From NCBI RefSeq assembly GCF_010183535.1, contig NC_071332.1, forward strand, positions 9,486,001 to 9,550,000: a stretch of DNA of 64,000 nt, read 5' to 3'. Positions 1 to 13,679 of this stretch are shown piece by piece. Source of the DNA: Caenorhabditis remanei (taxonomy: Eukaryota > Nematoda > Chromadorea > Rhabditida > Rhabditidae). Position numbers and translations under genes: made by a program. Below the pieces are notes generated by a model. It saw only the letters and a list, made by a program, of their open reading frames with translations. It searched no databases and was not told where the DNA came from. The number at the start of each line of letters is the position of its first letter. Positions within the stretch are counted from its first letter, which is position 1.

Positions 1-312
1 AAGAAATCTAATAGTAAGTACAGATAAAAACGAATTGAGTTCCACTCTATAAATTCCAATTTGTAGATTCTCATTTCAAATTCTAAAAGAAAAATGACAG
101 TAAGTGTGAATACCCATTGGATGTCATGGGAAGGAAGACAAAATAGGAAACAACTCGTCAAGACACTCCAGTAATAAATGCAGAATTTAGTTTTTTTTTT
201 GGAAAAAGATTATACAATACAGATCGTGCTAATGTGTTTAAATGAAGACATAAGAATTCATGAAGTTTATTTCAAATCGGAAAATTATTACGAGCACGAT
301 AAATATATAATT
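1..312. other. No gene seen
   Basis: AT-rich sequence downstream of the minus-strand Kunitz-type gene. It would contain that gene's 3' UTR. I see no coding exon, RNA gene or repeat. Confidence 0.5.
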
Positions 313-967
313 CTACTTGCAACAAGTTGCAAAGTATGTTCCTTCGACACATGTTGCTCCAGCTGGACAGAATTTCGATTTACAAGTTTTTCCGACAACA
401 GTGATTGGTATTCCTCCTTGTTCTACTTTTAAAACCTTCTTTCCTTTTGGACATTTTGGACTCCAATCAGCATCATAACTCTTCTCGATCTTCTTGTCAC
501 AACAAGTGTTGATCTGGTTTCCAGACTTACAGATTCCTTTTGGTCCACAGTCCTTCTGAAATGTAAATTATGACAAAATAGATCAATTTAAACTTACATC
601 AGTTTGACAGGGGTTGGTCTTAACTGGGGCACTTCCAGTAGCCCACCCGGAGTAATCAACTGAAATTCAATTTTAAGAAAATTTCAAAAAATGGAAAGCT
701 TTTACATCCAGTGCAAGTCAAACGACATTCTCCTTCACTCTTGAAGTTGTTCTTGTTTCCTCCACATCCAGTGTACTCGAATGCAAGTGGCATGTAAGCT
801 GTTGTTGCTCCAGCTGGACAGAACTTCGATTTGCAAGTTTTTCCAGTGATAACGGTATTGAGGCCTCCGATATTCTCTTTCACAACTTTTGTTCCGACGC
901 AAGTGGTAAGGTGGAACCGCGTCGGGTTTAATACGAGAATAACAAGAAGGGAGAGGTTTAACAACAT
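313..967 (-). CDS. Secreted Kunitz-like / lustrin-type cysteine-rich protein, chimeric
   Basis: Three exons on the minus strand (967-706, 659-598, 555-313) join in frame to about 188 residues. The first exon holds the C-terminal half of a Kunitz domain (YMPLAFEYTGCGGNKNNF, then GECRLTC). The other two give a cysteine-rich tail of the lustrin type found behind Kunitz domains in nematode secreted proteins (CGPKGIC, TCCD, FCPAGATC, ATCCK). Oddly, the normal Kunitz start is replaced by a second copy of the tail motif GKTCKSKFCPAGAT, fused directly to YMPLAFEY, so the gene looks like a product of unequal exchange between tandem copies. The start at 967 gives a hydrophobic N-terminus (MLLNLSLLVILVL) but is uncertain. 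Kunitz proteins usually inhibit serine proteases; whether this one still does is doubtful. Confidence 0.6.
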
Positions 968-991
968 TTATTCAACGGAACAATAACTGAC

Positions 992-1135
992 CATTCTGAG
1001 GATTCTTAGCTTCGGTTGACTTGACAGACGGCATCGTAGTGATGGGAGCAGTTGGAGGGAGGACTCGAGAGTTGGTCGATGTAGAGAAGAGGTAGAGTGG
1101 CTTGACTGACGGTTTTCCTTCCTTATATGCACACG
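992..1135 (-). other. Possible leftover linker exon of a Kunitz gene
   Basis: The minus strand holds an open Ser/Thr/Pro-rich stretch (KPLYLFSTSTNSRVLPPTAPI and onward), ending at a plausible splice donor (AATG|GTCAGT). It resembles the low-complexity linkers of multi-domain nematode Kunitz proteins. No matching acceptor was found downstream, so it may be a relic of a larger gene that once joined the two damaged copies here. Confidence 0.25.
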
Positions 1136-1325
1136 AATGTAGGGTAGATTGTTATCGGCAGGTCACCAGGTTAAGGTCAGTGGCACGTCCAGAATGGTGA
1201 TGGTATCAGTTTGGGAGTTCACGGGTCACGTTGAATGTTGTAGTGGGAGTTCATTTCTCAGATATTGGTGAATCTGGTAAACGCCAGTGTGGCGTGAGTA
1301 AGAATATCTCAGTCGGGAAGGTAGA

Positions 1326-1971
1326 TCATTCTCCTTCCGCGACAACTTTCTTGCCTTTGGCACATTTTGGAGAGAAATCAGCACCAAACTTCTCGGTGAT
1401 TTCCTTATCACAACAACGCTTGAACGTTCCAAACCATTCACATTTTCCTTTTGGGCCACATTCTTTCTGAAAAAAAGTTCTTCACTACTATCGGTTAACA
1501 ACGAGTTCATACATCTTCCTGGCAAAGTTCTGTTTTTGGTAAAGGATCACTTCCGGCAGCGCATCCCGTGAAGTCAACTGAAAATTCGGTTTCAAGTAAC
1601 ACATGATTCTAGAAGGAGACACATACTTACTCCGAGACAAATATCTCGACACTCTGAATCACTCTTGAAGTTATTTTTATTCCCGCCGCATCCAGTGTAT
1701 TCAATTCAAATGCAAGTGGCATGAATGCTCTGGTGTCGAAGTGATACTGTAAAGAGTTGGGATCAAACAAAATTGAAAAGTGATAGGCATTCAACATTTT
1801 CTTCAAATGAGGCTATCCAAAATAAAAATAAAAACTCACTCTGATTTCCTTTTTTCCATCTTTACATGGTGTTTTGCCCATATCCAATGGGAGTTCACAA
1901 TGTGGTGCAACATCAACTGAGAATGCAATCGTTCCGGAGAACACAGCCAGAAGAAGAGGAAGGAAATACAT
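1326..1971 (-). pseudogene. Frameshifted Kunitz / lustrin-type gene
   Basis: Exons at about 1971-1840, 1746-1631, 1577-1513 and 1466-1326. Exon 1 encodes a clear signal peptide (MYFLPLLLAVFSGTIAFS) and the Kunitz start (CELPLDMGKTPC). Exon 2 carries MPLAFE and then, after a 5-bp tandem duplication of TTGAA, the expected TGCGGNKNNF...SECRDIC in another frame. The donor of exon 2 also does not match the phase of exon 3. Exons 3-4 retain the cysteine-rich tail (CGPKGKC, KRCCDKE), but the frame stops after KGKKVVAEGE, well before the FCPAGATC/TCCK segment of the neighbouring copy. This is most simply a pseudogene; an assembly error could explain the 5 bp but not the truncation. Confidence 0.65.
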
Positions 1972-2051
1972 ATTGAAAATGAGTCAGCACTGATCACCAT
2001 TCACCCTTTTATATTTCTGTAGATGATAAGAACGGTTGATATCGAGATCAC

Positions 2052-2399
2052 TTGAATGGTAGAAAAATAACTTCCTTGTCAGCTTCAATTGCAATAGGAA
2101 CACCATTCTTTGGTTGGTCAATTAGGAGTCTTAACGAAGATTTCAGTTATCAAAAACTCATTTCAAATGGAATTCAATTATGGAACTCTTCATTAGAAGA
2201 GATTGAAAATAGAATGCCCAGATGGCAATGTATTGTTTTAACTTTGGACGCTTATTTTCAATTACTTCTAAATTCAGTAGAAAAGAATAACTCAAAAGCA
2301 TTGTGTCATTATGAATCCGTGATAAATACTTGCAAGTCGTCTTCCTATATAAAATGGAAAGAAATATTCGTATTGAAATTCTGGAACAGATGTGATTAA
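2052..2399 (+). other. Unrecognised 115-codon open frame without an ATG start
   Basis: The frame stays open for about 115 codons next to the Kunitz pseudogene but has no early ATG. An internal TTTCAG near 2142 could be an acceptor, so it may be one exon or a relic. The central part (LEEIENRMPRW, then NNSKALCHYESV) is helix-like and very faintly resembles the middle of a SIX domain. I assign no function. It could also be chance. Confidence 0.2.
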
Positions 2400-5300
2400 A
2401 ATAGCAAAAATACTTAATATGAAAAAAAGAAATCTAAGAAATGACAATGCAGTTATAAACAAAAAATGCCAGAATCAGTTGATGGATCTAATGTAATCAA
2501 GTTTATCAGAGAAATGACATAACTTTCATTAAGATCAAATAGTCGCAAAATCAATCCACCGGATCGAAAAATTAGACATAACTTATCCATTGAGCATCTT
2601 GAACATGAACTGACCACTACAATCATTTCTTCTCATTTTTCTTTTCTCCTAAAGTATTCCATTTTTGCATACCCATCTAAATATGTATTCACCCAATTCA
2701 ATATCATGTATATTTGCTCTATTTCTTCCCAGTTTGGCCGTAAAAATAACTAGTCAAATAGCAGTTTCCACTAGCTATTTTTTTTGTAGGAAAAATACTT
2801 TCCGAGAAAGCTTACTATTAGTTCTCTAGTTGGTTGTTTTTTGATTAAATGGGTGCTATGACAACAAGGTTTTCTTTATTTCATTTCCATTTTTTGGGTT
2901 CTTTCTTTTCTTTTCGAATTTCAGTTTTGGTTTCTCGACTACTAGGTTTAGATGAAACGAGAAAGTGTTAATCAAAAACCTGAACCCAAACAAAAAACAA
3001 AACAAAAAACAGGAAAACACGTTGCATTATGTCCAAGTATTGCGAGAAAAAAGCAGCTCCTATTAGTCCATGGGACGAATTTGATTATCTCCGCCTTCCT
3101 ACTCGGCTTCGGTGTTTTTCTCCGACAAGGCACAATCCACTTTGCTCTGCCTGTGCTCTAAAGAGTGCTCATTTTCAAAAGACACACTCTCTCAGCTTCT
3201 ACTCATTTCCTCATTTTTTTGTTTTTTTTTCTCATTTCAGTTTTTTGTGTCTCACGCCAATGATGACACTTCCTAATACCAGCTGTCGGCTCTTCTGATG
3301 ACAGCGACGTCTTCAGAAGAAAATGATGATGTGAAATGAAAATAACATGGGAACTCGGAAGAATGAAGTTTTTTTGATAGTTTTCGCTGGGCTGGCAGAT
3401 AAATTTTTGTTCAAACTGTTCGAAAAACCACTAAACTCAACTTTATTTCGAACAATCACATTTCCGCTTTCTGAAAATTCAAATCAATGCTCTAACGAAC
3501 TCTGAATACAATATAAATACACCAGAAACTCCAAGAAAGATCTAAAACTAGCATGTTCCTTGCCTCTGTGGTCAAACCGTTTAATTAAACAATTAGCTTT
3601 AATTCTCGACAAAAAAACGTGGGGTGAAGACATTCCCTCCTCCTGCACTCCCTATTCTACAAACATTCACTCTTCGCCTACTTTCTTATCCTTCGTCATT
3701 TTTTGTTGCTCTCTTCTTCATTCCTTGGCAACATCTCATCAGTGCTTTTGCTTGTCCTCTTCAAGATATTCGATGCCACCACTCAAATTCACTCCTTTTG
3801 TGTTTTCCCTCATATTGACTCCAGCATTCATGATCAGAGATTGATGTCGTCGAAGACGATGACATTGCGTTTCATGTTTCTTTTTACGGATATTTCCATC
3901 TGTTTTTCTTGTTGTTCCTTCTGCAAATCATGTGAACGTGCTCCGATTCACTGCCTCCGTTTTTGACTGATTGTATTTATTCTTACTTCAATTGATCAAG
4001 AACGCAATTCTAAATATGGGTCAGACTGAAAACTTGAATCAAAGTTATCTTTAATAAACCTAAACTAGATCTTGTGGAAACTGTAAAACATGAACTGCTA
4101 GTTTATTCAATACTGGAAGATTTACAGCTACTTCAGCTAAGTTCACAGCTATCAAATTTTACAAAGAATATTCACTTCTCCTTTTTTCAGTTGTACTACC
4201 AGTTCTTTCTCAAAACAAAAAACCCTAGTAAGAAAAACATGAGCTTCTTCATCTTCTTCTGGCCCATTCGTCGACACCATTCTCATAAATCGCCGCCGCG
4301 CGGAAAGACTTGCTCCTGGAAACGCGTGAATGAGCTCCGCACTTGATTCTCTTTTATTACTCGTCTTTTTTTGCGTGCTCTCGTTCCAAAGCTTTCACAA
4401 CTGAATAGAGAACGATGTGATATTTGTATTGGATTGAAATATTCCAGATTTATAGAAAGGTGAAAGGGAGTAGTTGGAATAGCAGACCATAGGCAACCTT
4501 CCACTAAACGAACTTGAACCTTTAATCAATTTTTCAAAGTTTTGCCTCCGGAACTCTTCTGTTAGTTTGCAAAACTTCAGATTACAATCAGTAAAAACCC
4601 AGATTTAGAACTGGTCCTGCTCATCTCTCCCTCTTTCAATGAATTTCTTACTGACACCATTCTTTCTCCCAAAACTGGTCTTCTCCTCCTCCAATATTTC
4701 TGTTGGCTCCTCATTTCCATAAGCGCTCTGTCAGACTGACTGCATCTGTTGTCCTACTATTCCCGCGGGACATCTCCTTCTCCTTTTTCCCTTTTTTCTC
4801 CTTTTTATTTCCTTTTTACCCTATTTCTCCATCACGTGCTCTAACTCTCTATTTCTCCACTTTTCCAATTTGTGTGAAAGGAGAGTAAGAAAAAGAAGAA
4901 GAAAAAGAAAAGATAAGCTTTCAGAGCAGACATTGCTTTTGAAAATCAAATTAAAGAGTTTTCCGGTGCATCACCATGAGCATCAAATCGAATTCCGAAT
5001 GTCTCTTATCTGTTTTGACACGTCACTCATGTCAACATCTTCTACTTTTTCTCCTTCGTCTTCTCCTTTTTCGTCTTCTGATTCTGACTTCCGAATCTTC
5101 CGAATCCACAACAAAACCACTTATTCTTCACAACGTCATAGTGTATGAATGAATCGGTTTTTGTGTTGTTTCGGTTGCAAAAAGAAAAAAAAGGACAGAA
5201 GGAAACAGAGGAAAAAGGAGAAGTAGAAATTGAGAAGGATAGAAAAATGGAGTCAGAAAAAAGAAAGAGAAGCACTTTTATGAGTGTGAGCTCTTCCTTT

Positions 5301-7527
5301 TAAAGAGATATACAGAAAGTGCTTTTGGCTGCTTTATTAACTTTCCAATTGTCACCAATTCTTCTTTCATCTCTAATTACGTATGTATTTATGCTTTTTG
5401 TTAATTTGGAGCATTTCAGAAAAGAAGTTTCAGAAATATTTTACCTGCTGAACTTTAGGGTTTTGAACTTCTGGAGTTTCGCACAGTTCAAAAACTGACA
5501 GTTTAGAGATTTTAATGGTAGTTGAAACTTCGGAAGGAATGATTTTCATTTTCACAATAACTTTCAAAAAAAAAGTTTAGAGTTTACCTGTATTAAACAT
5601 TTTCAAATAACCCATTGAGATCTTTTTGGTAGACTAGATATGTTATAAATTTTTCTGCGATCAAAAACTGATGGGATGCTTGAACTTGATGAAAATTTTT
5701 TGATCTTGTACTCGAAATTGTTTTGATTCGGGTTTAGATCGATTTGCTTGGAAGTTTGAAACGTAGATAAAAATAATCTGAACTGTCACATAGTCCCAGT
5801 CTGGAAAAAAGTGCAAATTTCGAGAACAAGAACGCTTCATTTTTAAAAGATTCAGGATCCATTCCCTCATTTCGATTAGGCTTTTTTAAATCTGTATAAC
5901 TTTCTTCGTTCTTATTTGCCATTTCCAGACATTCCTCGTCTCGATTTTCATTCCATCTCACCTTTTTCAATAGCTGAGTTATCTTCCAGCTCCTTCTCTA
6001 ATTACCATAACTCCCATTTGCCCTTACAAAAACTTATTCTTGATATCCAAGAAAAGTGGGTTTGTTCTCTCTAAACGCTTTCATTCCACCACCATCTTCC
6101 AACTCGTTTTCCTTTCTTTTTTTCTATTCCTATCGAAACACACACTTCCTGAATAATTCATCTTGCCCTTCCTTCCTTTTCTTGCTGCTTTTTCCTCGAG
6201 AACCACACAGCTTTATGTCAAGTCTTGAACTTAAACTTTTTCATTTGAAAGTCATGTGTGTGACGTGGAATATTCGGTGACTATGCGGAAGAGAAATACC
6301 GGAAATTGTGCTTCCGTCAAGCTCATCTGACTGTGAAAAGTGAGAAAAAACCCCTTTGGGCCGGAAAGGCGAAGAAAAATGCACAAAATTTTTATCCGGA
6401 AACGAGAGGAGTTTTTGGAGCAAAAAAGGAGGATATGTGTTGTGTATGTGTGTGTCAAATGAAATGAAGCCCTGTTTTTTTGCGAGCCGTCCCCCGCCGT
6501 CTTCGACATTCTCGTTGCCACCGCCCCGAAAAGTCATTAAACGACGGACGGACCCGCCCAGTCGGACCAAGTGATGAGTGATGTCGAGGAGTGCCAAGAA
6601 GCTCATTTTGTGTTTTTGCGGTTTTTCAAAGACATGTGTTTTCATATAAGACTACGAATTTACCGATACTAGGATGTTGAATAAGTTTCTAAACATCTGA
6701 AATACCTAAGATGAGGGATCTACCGTTTTCTAAATCTAGTGGCTTTCAAACTCACACAAAACCAGTTACTTGGTGTTTATTTCGATCGCACTTACTAATC
6801 GAAACATGAACTTTATGTTTCTTTGGAAACTCGTGCCGAGTAACAGTTGTTCAGAACACTGTCTCGAGAAGAAATAAGAAACAACAACAAAGTCATGAAG
6901 AAGGAACAAAGCTACATTTAGCGTGAGGATTTTCTTTTTATTTCTAGAATTAATCGGATCTAGATGGAATCTCTCTGATATCTAATACGAGCGTTTATTG
7001 AGCAGAAGGGTTTCAATTATTTAATATCAGGAGTTCTGGTGTTCTGAAGTGTTCAGATGGTTCTGAAACTTCAAAAAAAAAACAGTGCTCATCTTTAAAT
7101 TATAATTAAAACTATGACGATTTTAGGAGATACATTTTGAGACCTTTCACTGTCAAAAAATGCATCCAAAATCTTGTATCGCACCTCTCCCCAATGTACA
7201 TTTTTTTTCAATCAGCGCTCCCATCAAAATATTTTGTTCTTTGTAAATTCTCCAACAGAAGCATCAGCAATAGTAACAATTAGTTGCCCGAAGCCAATAG
7301 GCTCTCACCACACATTCATTCACGTAAGCACTTGAGATACATACAATATGTAGAAAGTAGAGAAATAAGATAAAACAGAGACGATTTTCTCGTAAATTAC
7401 TGTAGTAGTTCGACAAACATTGCTTCAAGGTAGTACAAGGTATGTACATTACAATCTGCTCTCCTCACTTTTTCTACTTTTGTGCTCCTATGCCAGACCG
7501 AGATTTGAGTTCTAACGACAAAAAATG

Positions 7528-7541
7528 GCTTGCGCGCAAGC
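7528..7541. promoter_or_regulatory. 14-bp GC-rich palindrome (GCTTGCGCGCAAGC)
   Basis: A perfect palindrome in otherwise AT-rich non-coding DNA. A related TTGCGCGCGCAA palindrome lies at 28311-28322 between ceh-33 and ceh-34. The core resembles an E2F-type site; a regulatory role is inference only. Confidence 0.25.
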
Positions 7542-10500
7542 TCCGAATTTCTCAAGTGGTGAAAGTGAAAAGTGACAATGGTATCTACAGGTATGTCAAA
7601 GTTCATAATGACCTTGTGACGACTGAGAAAAGGGATACAGTAATCAGTGTCTGCGTGTTCTGGTCGGTTAGGTTACATCTTGTGAAAGTATCTTGTGAAA
7701 AGCACTCAGGCGAGAATTAGTTTGTATAGACTTTGCAGATTTTCTGACAGTTATTATTAGCTCAACGAAGGGGGGAAACCCCTCTCTTGGGTAGGTAAAG
7801 GATATCCCGAGAAAATATGAACTAGTGAGGAGGATAGGTTTAAATATAGTCATCTTCCATCTGATGAAGAACTTCTATGATTTTTAATGTACCGGATCAT
7901 TGGTTCACGACTCTAAAAACTTAACCTTCCACAGATTTATTATTTTTTCCATAGGAATAAGTTTTTCAGTTGCAAGTTTCATACCAACCACCCACGTGTA
8001 AAATTTCGATCTTTGTATACAATTATAGCTTAGACCCGGTATCTTCCCTTTCACAAATTTTTCGCCGCGTTGGAGTGTTTCAATTCCAGGATTCATGAAC
8101 CAATGATTCCAGCATGTGGTTCTGCTCAACTCAAGTGATTCCGAACAATCTTACTTTTTTCGTTTCAATTTGCAAAAAGAGTACGAAGATCCCAAAATCC
8201 CATCTAATAGCACTGAGAACATGTTGTTCGGATTATGTTTTCTCTCTATCATCTCTCTTATTTTTCCCAAATTTCTCGAAAAACGTCTCCCATCATCAGT
8301 GGAGAAAACTCAACGGGACACTTTCTCTCTTTCTTTCTCCTGTGGCGATGAATCTGATGGCTCGCGGAGCATTTTGATTTCGACCAGTTGGTTTCGGGGG
8401 ACCAAGAAGATACACACACACTCTCACACACATCTCGGATCTTAATCGTTTTTCGATGGATGATGGGAGAGAGATTTGGGAAGAAATCGAATGTTGCCAG
8501 TCAGTGTCCGAGAAATAAATGAGTGAAAGACTATGAAGATCAGTGGAGAATTTCGAGAAAAAGTTTGGAAACCGAGAAACGGAAAAGATGAAGAAAAAGT
8601 GTGAGACAGAGGGAGTACGTGTGTATATTGAAAGAGCAAAACATACTGATGACTCGGGATGCGTGATTATTTTTCTAAATTAAAACTGATAACCTTTAGT
8701 TCCTGATTCTATAGTGACAGGCTCTCACTCTCAGTTTGAGAACGACCTGTTTTTTCAAAAATCGCCTAGGCAGAACTGAGAAAAAAAACTAATTTCTTGA
8801 TTCGGCTTTTTGAAAATGCATTGAAAACAGAGTAAATAGTTGGAACTGTGGTTAAACTAATCAAGTTTTCATTATTGGTTCAGAAAGACAGATTAGAATA
8901 CTAGTCGGTGTCAGTTTATTAATTTGTTATTTCTCCCTGAGTTCTCAGAGAACGAACGTGAGAAGTGAGGCTGCAATCAAAATCCAAACCTTTTAAATTA
9001 CTCTGATTTTCATGACATCTCAATCTTTTGTTTCTGAATTTATTTCTTATACTTCTAGATTTTCCACGATTTCACTCCTAAAAAACAAGATCATAAATTT
9101 TCTAGAGGAACACCTATAATTTCTGGATCGAACGAATATGTTTCTCTGAAATTGTGTTTTTTTATTCTCCAGTTTACTAAAAATGCTCCAATAGTGTAGT
9201 CAGTCCATTTTCACAGTTCAATAGGTCTCAAATCCTTTTTTGTTTTTCTGTACCTCGGTGCAAAGTTTCATCTTTTTCTGCAATCGCCTTGCAATAGATA
9301 TCATATTCCCTCTGGCCATTTTCCACGTTATTGTCGTAAACCTGGAACATATGTATCTCTTATGTACCTTTTCTTCTCTACTCAAGGTTGAAGATCCCTG
9401 CTTTCAAATCCACGCACGGCGGCCATCATCATCACCTTCTTCCTCTTTTTCTTCCTTCTTCCTATGCATTTTTTATGCATCGCCGTTCTTTCCTGTTTCT
9501 TTTTTTATATTCTTCTCGTTTTGGTCGTTTCCCAGAAAATGTTCTGTGTACTCGACTCATCCACTACTATACTACAATTTGATGATTTCTTGATGTGATA
9601 GGTTTTTAGGAAAGGTTCAGAAAGTGTCCGAACTTTTGGAACTCTTTCGATATCGAAGAACCTAAATCTGACTTTGAACTGTACCGAATCTGATAAACCC
9701 GCCAACCCCCCTCAGATTATCTTATTTCGAAACAAATACTGCCACCTCAACCTGTTGATCCTTTCATTTTTTCTCACAATTGGTCAAAACCGATATTCAA
9801 TGAATCATTGATATCTCGTCAACCGATGAACCCCTTGATCAAGTGTGACGCAAACAGGCAGTGAGGATTCGCAATGGTACTGTACTCGTTTGCTGCTGCT
9901 CTGCAGAGCTCAACTCTCTTTCCTCACTCAGTCCGATTGTTTGATCGGCTCTTCTCGCCCTCGCAATCTCGAAATCTCAGCAAAATCTCTTTTCTCTTTC
10001 TCTCTTGGCATTTGGCAACACACACATCTCACAAGTACTTGTTTCGAGTGTCAAAAGCACCAACCAATATTGGAAGATTCGGATGCTTCGATGCCATTTC
10101 TTGTAGAAAATAGACTCCGCCCATCGTTTTTTGTAAAGGGGGAAGAAATGGGGTGAAAGAGTTTTGTAGATTTTATTTAGAATTTGAAAATTCGAAGAAT
10201 GGATGGTCGGCTTGATGTTCATTCGTTCCAGTCTTGCTGTTTCAAGGTGGCCTGCCCTCAAGCCGCACTCACATCTGCTCTTTTATTCAAGTTTTCTGAA
10301 ACATTGTTCTTATCCCAAACTTGGGGATCTTTTCTACATTATTATACTGTAAACTTGAGTTTTAAAGGAGTCTAGTTCATCCAGCCCCGTTTATCAATTG
10401 ATGAGACTTAAGTCTTATTTCAAGCATGGTTTATTACCGCAGTTGACTGCACCAATCTAACTATCCAAATCAATAGAACATCTTTTGAAATGTTTCAAAC

Positions 10501-13500
10501 TCTCTGAACATTCTTCGTGTGAAATCTGGACGTTTCTCTTCTTCTCATCATCTTTTTTTCTATTTTCTATGTGGCCATCATCTACAAAAAAACAAAGGAT
10601 ATGTCGTGTAACTCGATCCGAGTGTATGTGTCTGCAGAGTGTCGACGAGTGCCGAAACGGCGGCAAAATATTATGGATGGTGTGACAAGGCCTCTGCGGT
10701 TTCGCTCCCTCGGACCACCTTCATTCGTTCCTCTTTTTTGATTGACATATAATTTTTGGAACTGAATTTGGTGGAAAACCATAGTCACTTGCATCTATAA
10801 TCGTTCATATCGCGTGCGCTTCCTTCCCCTTTTCTTCAGCTCTTCCTCTCCATAGGCCCGTGTAATAATTGCTAGTGTCATGAGCCCCACCACTATTATC
10901 TTGGCTTTCAGGTCGTCCTCCCTCCTTTTCTCAACACGCAATACCATAGTCTTCCCATTTCCTTTTTTCGAAAAACCGAAACCTTTTTTTCTGATTTCCA
11001 AAATCTCCCTCCAATCTTGCAGTTACTTCTTACCAAACGGGCGGCGCAACCGTTATCTTTCAAGTGGCTAGTGCTAGTGCATCTCCCCTCGTCCTCTAAT
11101 CAAACAAGGAGCTAAAATAGAGAAAGAGTATAACCAATCACTTCCCCTTCAGCACAATGGTCGAGAGAAAAGAAGTCGGGGAGTATATAGCAGTAGTAAT
11201 GGTAAAGTGGTATTGTCTACGAGAAGAAAGTGAGGGATTTGTAAGTGATCTAGCAAGGGGATAGTGAAAAGTACATTGCACTCGGGTAGGGACTGTCATC
11301 ATATTACATCACGGGTGGAGTCAAGGGAATTTAAGAGAAGCTCCAGGTATACATATACCAATGCCCATTAATTTTGCCGCTTCATATCAAATAAATTTTG
11401 GATTTTGCAAAAGATTTTCCAGATCCCTTTTCCCGTATTGAAACTTCTCCGTGGAAATTGAGAGCAAGTTTGTCTTAAAATTGATACATTTTATGACTCG
11501 AAATCTTGCAAGTATGCAAATTAAATATTATATTTTTTCCTGTTCAAACTATTCCAGTTCTGAACTTTTTGGCCATCAAATGATTTCGCAGCATCTTCTA
11601 ATTCTCATAAGCTTCTGACGAGCACCACACAAAGTGAAAATGCAAATTCCTAAAACAGCGAATCGGAAACTTCCCACGTTCCAAGTGCTCGTCATTCTTA
11701 TTTGTCTGATCTCTTGCTCCCTTCTTTTCTTGTTTTACCGCCAATTCTCACAACGTGGATACATCATTGAAAAAAAAAACCTTCGTGTTTTGATTGAATG
11801 AACACAGACGCCCTCAGATAATCTCATTTGCAAACTTCTCACAAATAGCATCGCAACAGTTACAAGAGAAGGAGAGTCTACTCAGGTATCATATCAACAT
11901 TGTCGTGAAAAATGTTCAGTTGTTTGTCTGTTGCGTTGCCACGTCATAATCATAATCCAAACCGTAATCCGACATCTGTTTCTCTCCCTCTAACTCTATC
12001 CATATCGCTTATTTTCCCTCACGTCAGTTGTATACCTCCACCTCCATGTCCGAATGAATCGAACCTACCGTTCATATTGCCATAAACCGATTATATGTAT
12101 CGGTGTGTGCCTTTAAAAATTGGTACTATCCAGTTTGTACGCTCTTCTCCAATTCAACAGTTTGACCTTATTCTCTATAATAAAATCTGCCAAAATCGGG
12201 CATCTCCTCCACCCACTCCACAAACACAGATATTCAATAGTTGTGAGAAAGAACTCTGCTTCTGAAAAATAGGGAAAAAATAAAGAAGAGAATAGGAAAA
12301 ATCCAAGGAGCCATATTCATTTTCCCGTTTCTCCCTTTTCCTTTTTCCTCTTTTTCTCCTTATTCTTCGATACTATTGTTGTTTTTTTCTATAGAGAGAC
12401 TAAGAAAAAAGTAGGTGGTCTTAATATCAATAGCTTCTCCTTATTCTTCATCTTCTTCTTCATTTTCTTTTATATTTTAATCATCCTCTTATCAGAAAAG
12501 AGCAGTAGTGCGCAGAAGCTCAGTAGAGCATAAGGCAGGTGGGTCAGCAACGGGCCACGGAGTTTTTGGAAGAAGAAATGAGAGAGAAGAAGAGAAAAAG
12601 AGACAGATCGCGTGTCGCCAGATTAATAATGATATATTTAGAGGCGAGCAGAAATAGAAGGTTAGAAATAGAGAAGAGTTTTTGTTTGTCTCCAATCTTC
12701 TTTCCTTTCGTTAGTTTTCAGTTTTTTATTCTTTTGGGAACTTCGGGTCTAGACTTGATAAGCAAAAATTGGGGAGACTCTTGATAAGCTATTCCAAAGC
12801 TGAACTTTATGTTATCACTTTTTGGAAATGCCACGAGAAGCCATTACTCATATTTGGTCATCCAATAAATTGCAATAAAGTAGACACGTGGAATATTTGA
12901 TAGGTCGAGTTGGCTTGCCATGTAAATGTTTTTTTCATTTTTGTAAAATGTATCATATACTCCGATCCATAAAACAGGAAAGTGACTGAAATAATGATTA
13001 TTGACTGCAGAATATTCTTGTCTCTTTTGACATTCCTTAATCTCAAACGTTCTAGATATTTAGTATCTAAAAAACTGAAATGTTTGGTTTCCTACATTCC
13101 TTTTAATTATCACTGAAAACAATAAAAGCTGATGAGATCAGAGTTCTACTTATTTCGAACACCTTGAAGCCATATCTCGTAATTCGCTTAATCCTTTCTC
13201 ATTCATCTTTTTTCGAAAATCAGAAGTATTATATCCTTCAAACGATTGAAATGAAAAGAAGAAACTAATTTCTCTGGCATTTTGAAAGATCAAAATGTTT
13301 CATTGATCTCTGTTTCATTTTCGAATTCTTTCACATGCAAAAACTAAAAGAATTGAGAAATCTGTGTTCAATTAGCAATGAAAATTGAAAGAAAAGTGGT
13401 AGAAAGGGCGGAGTTTGACGAATTTTTTGCTGAGATTTTGATTTCACATTCTTCGGGAACTTCATAGTTGAAGACTTCTCATGTTACCGCAGGTCATTCC

Positions 13501-13679
13501 AGGGTTTTAAATTCTGCATGTATTCGAATTCTTGTTCTGAAAATTGAACTTGATAGACGGAACAACAGGAACTACACTTGAGATTTCTTTTCGTTTTGCC
13601 TGTAAAGTAAGAACAAACGAGTCGTTAAGAGCTAGAGATAAGGCAAGCCAAAGATAAAAGTTAGTAGGTGAGGAGCAAG

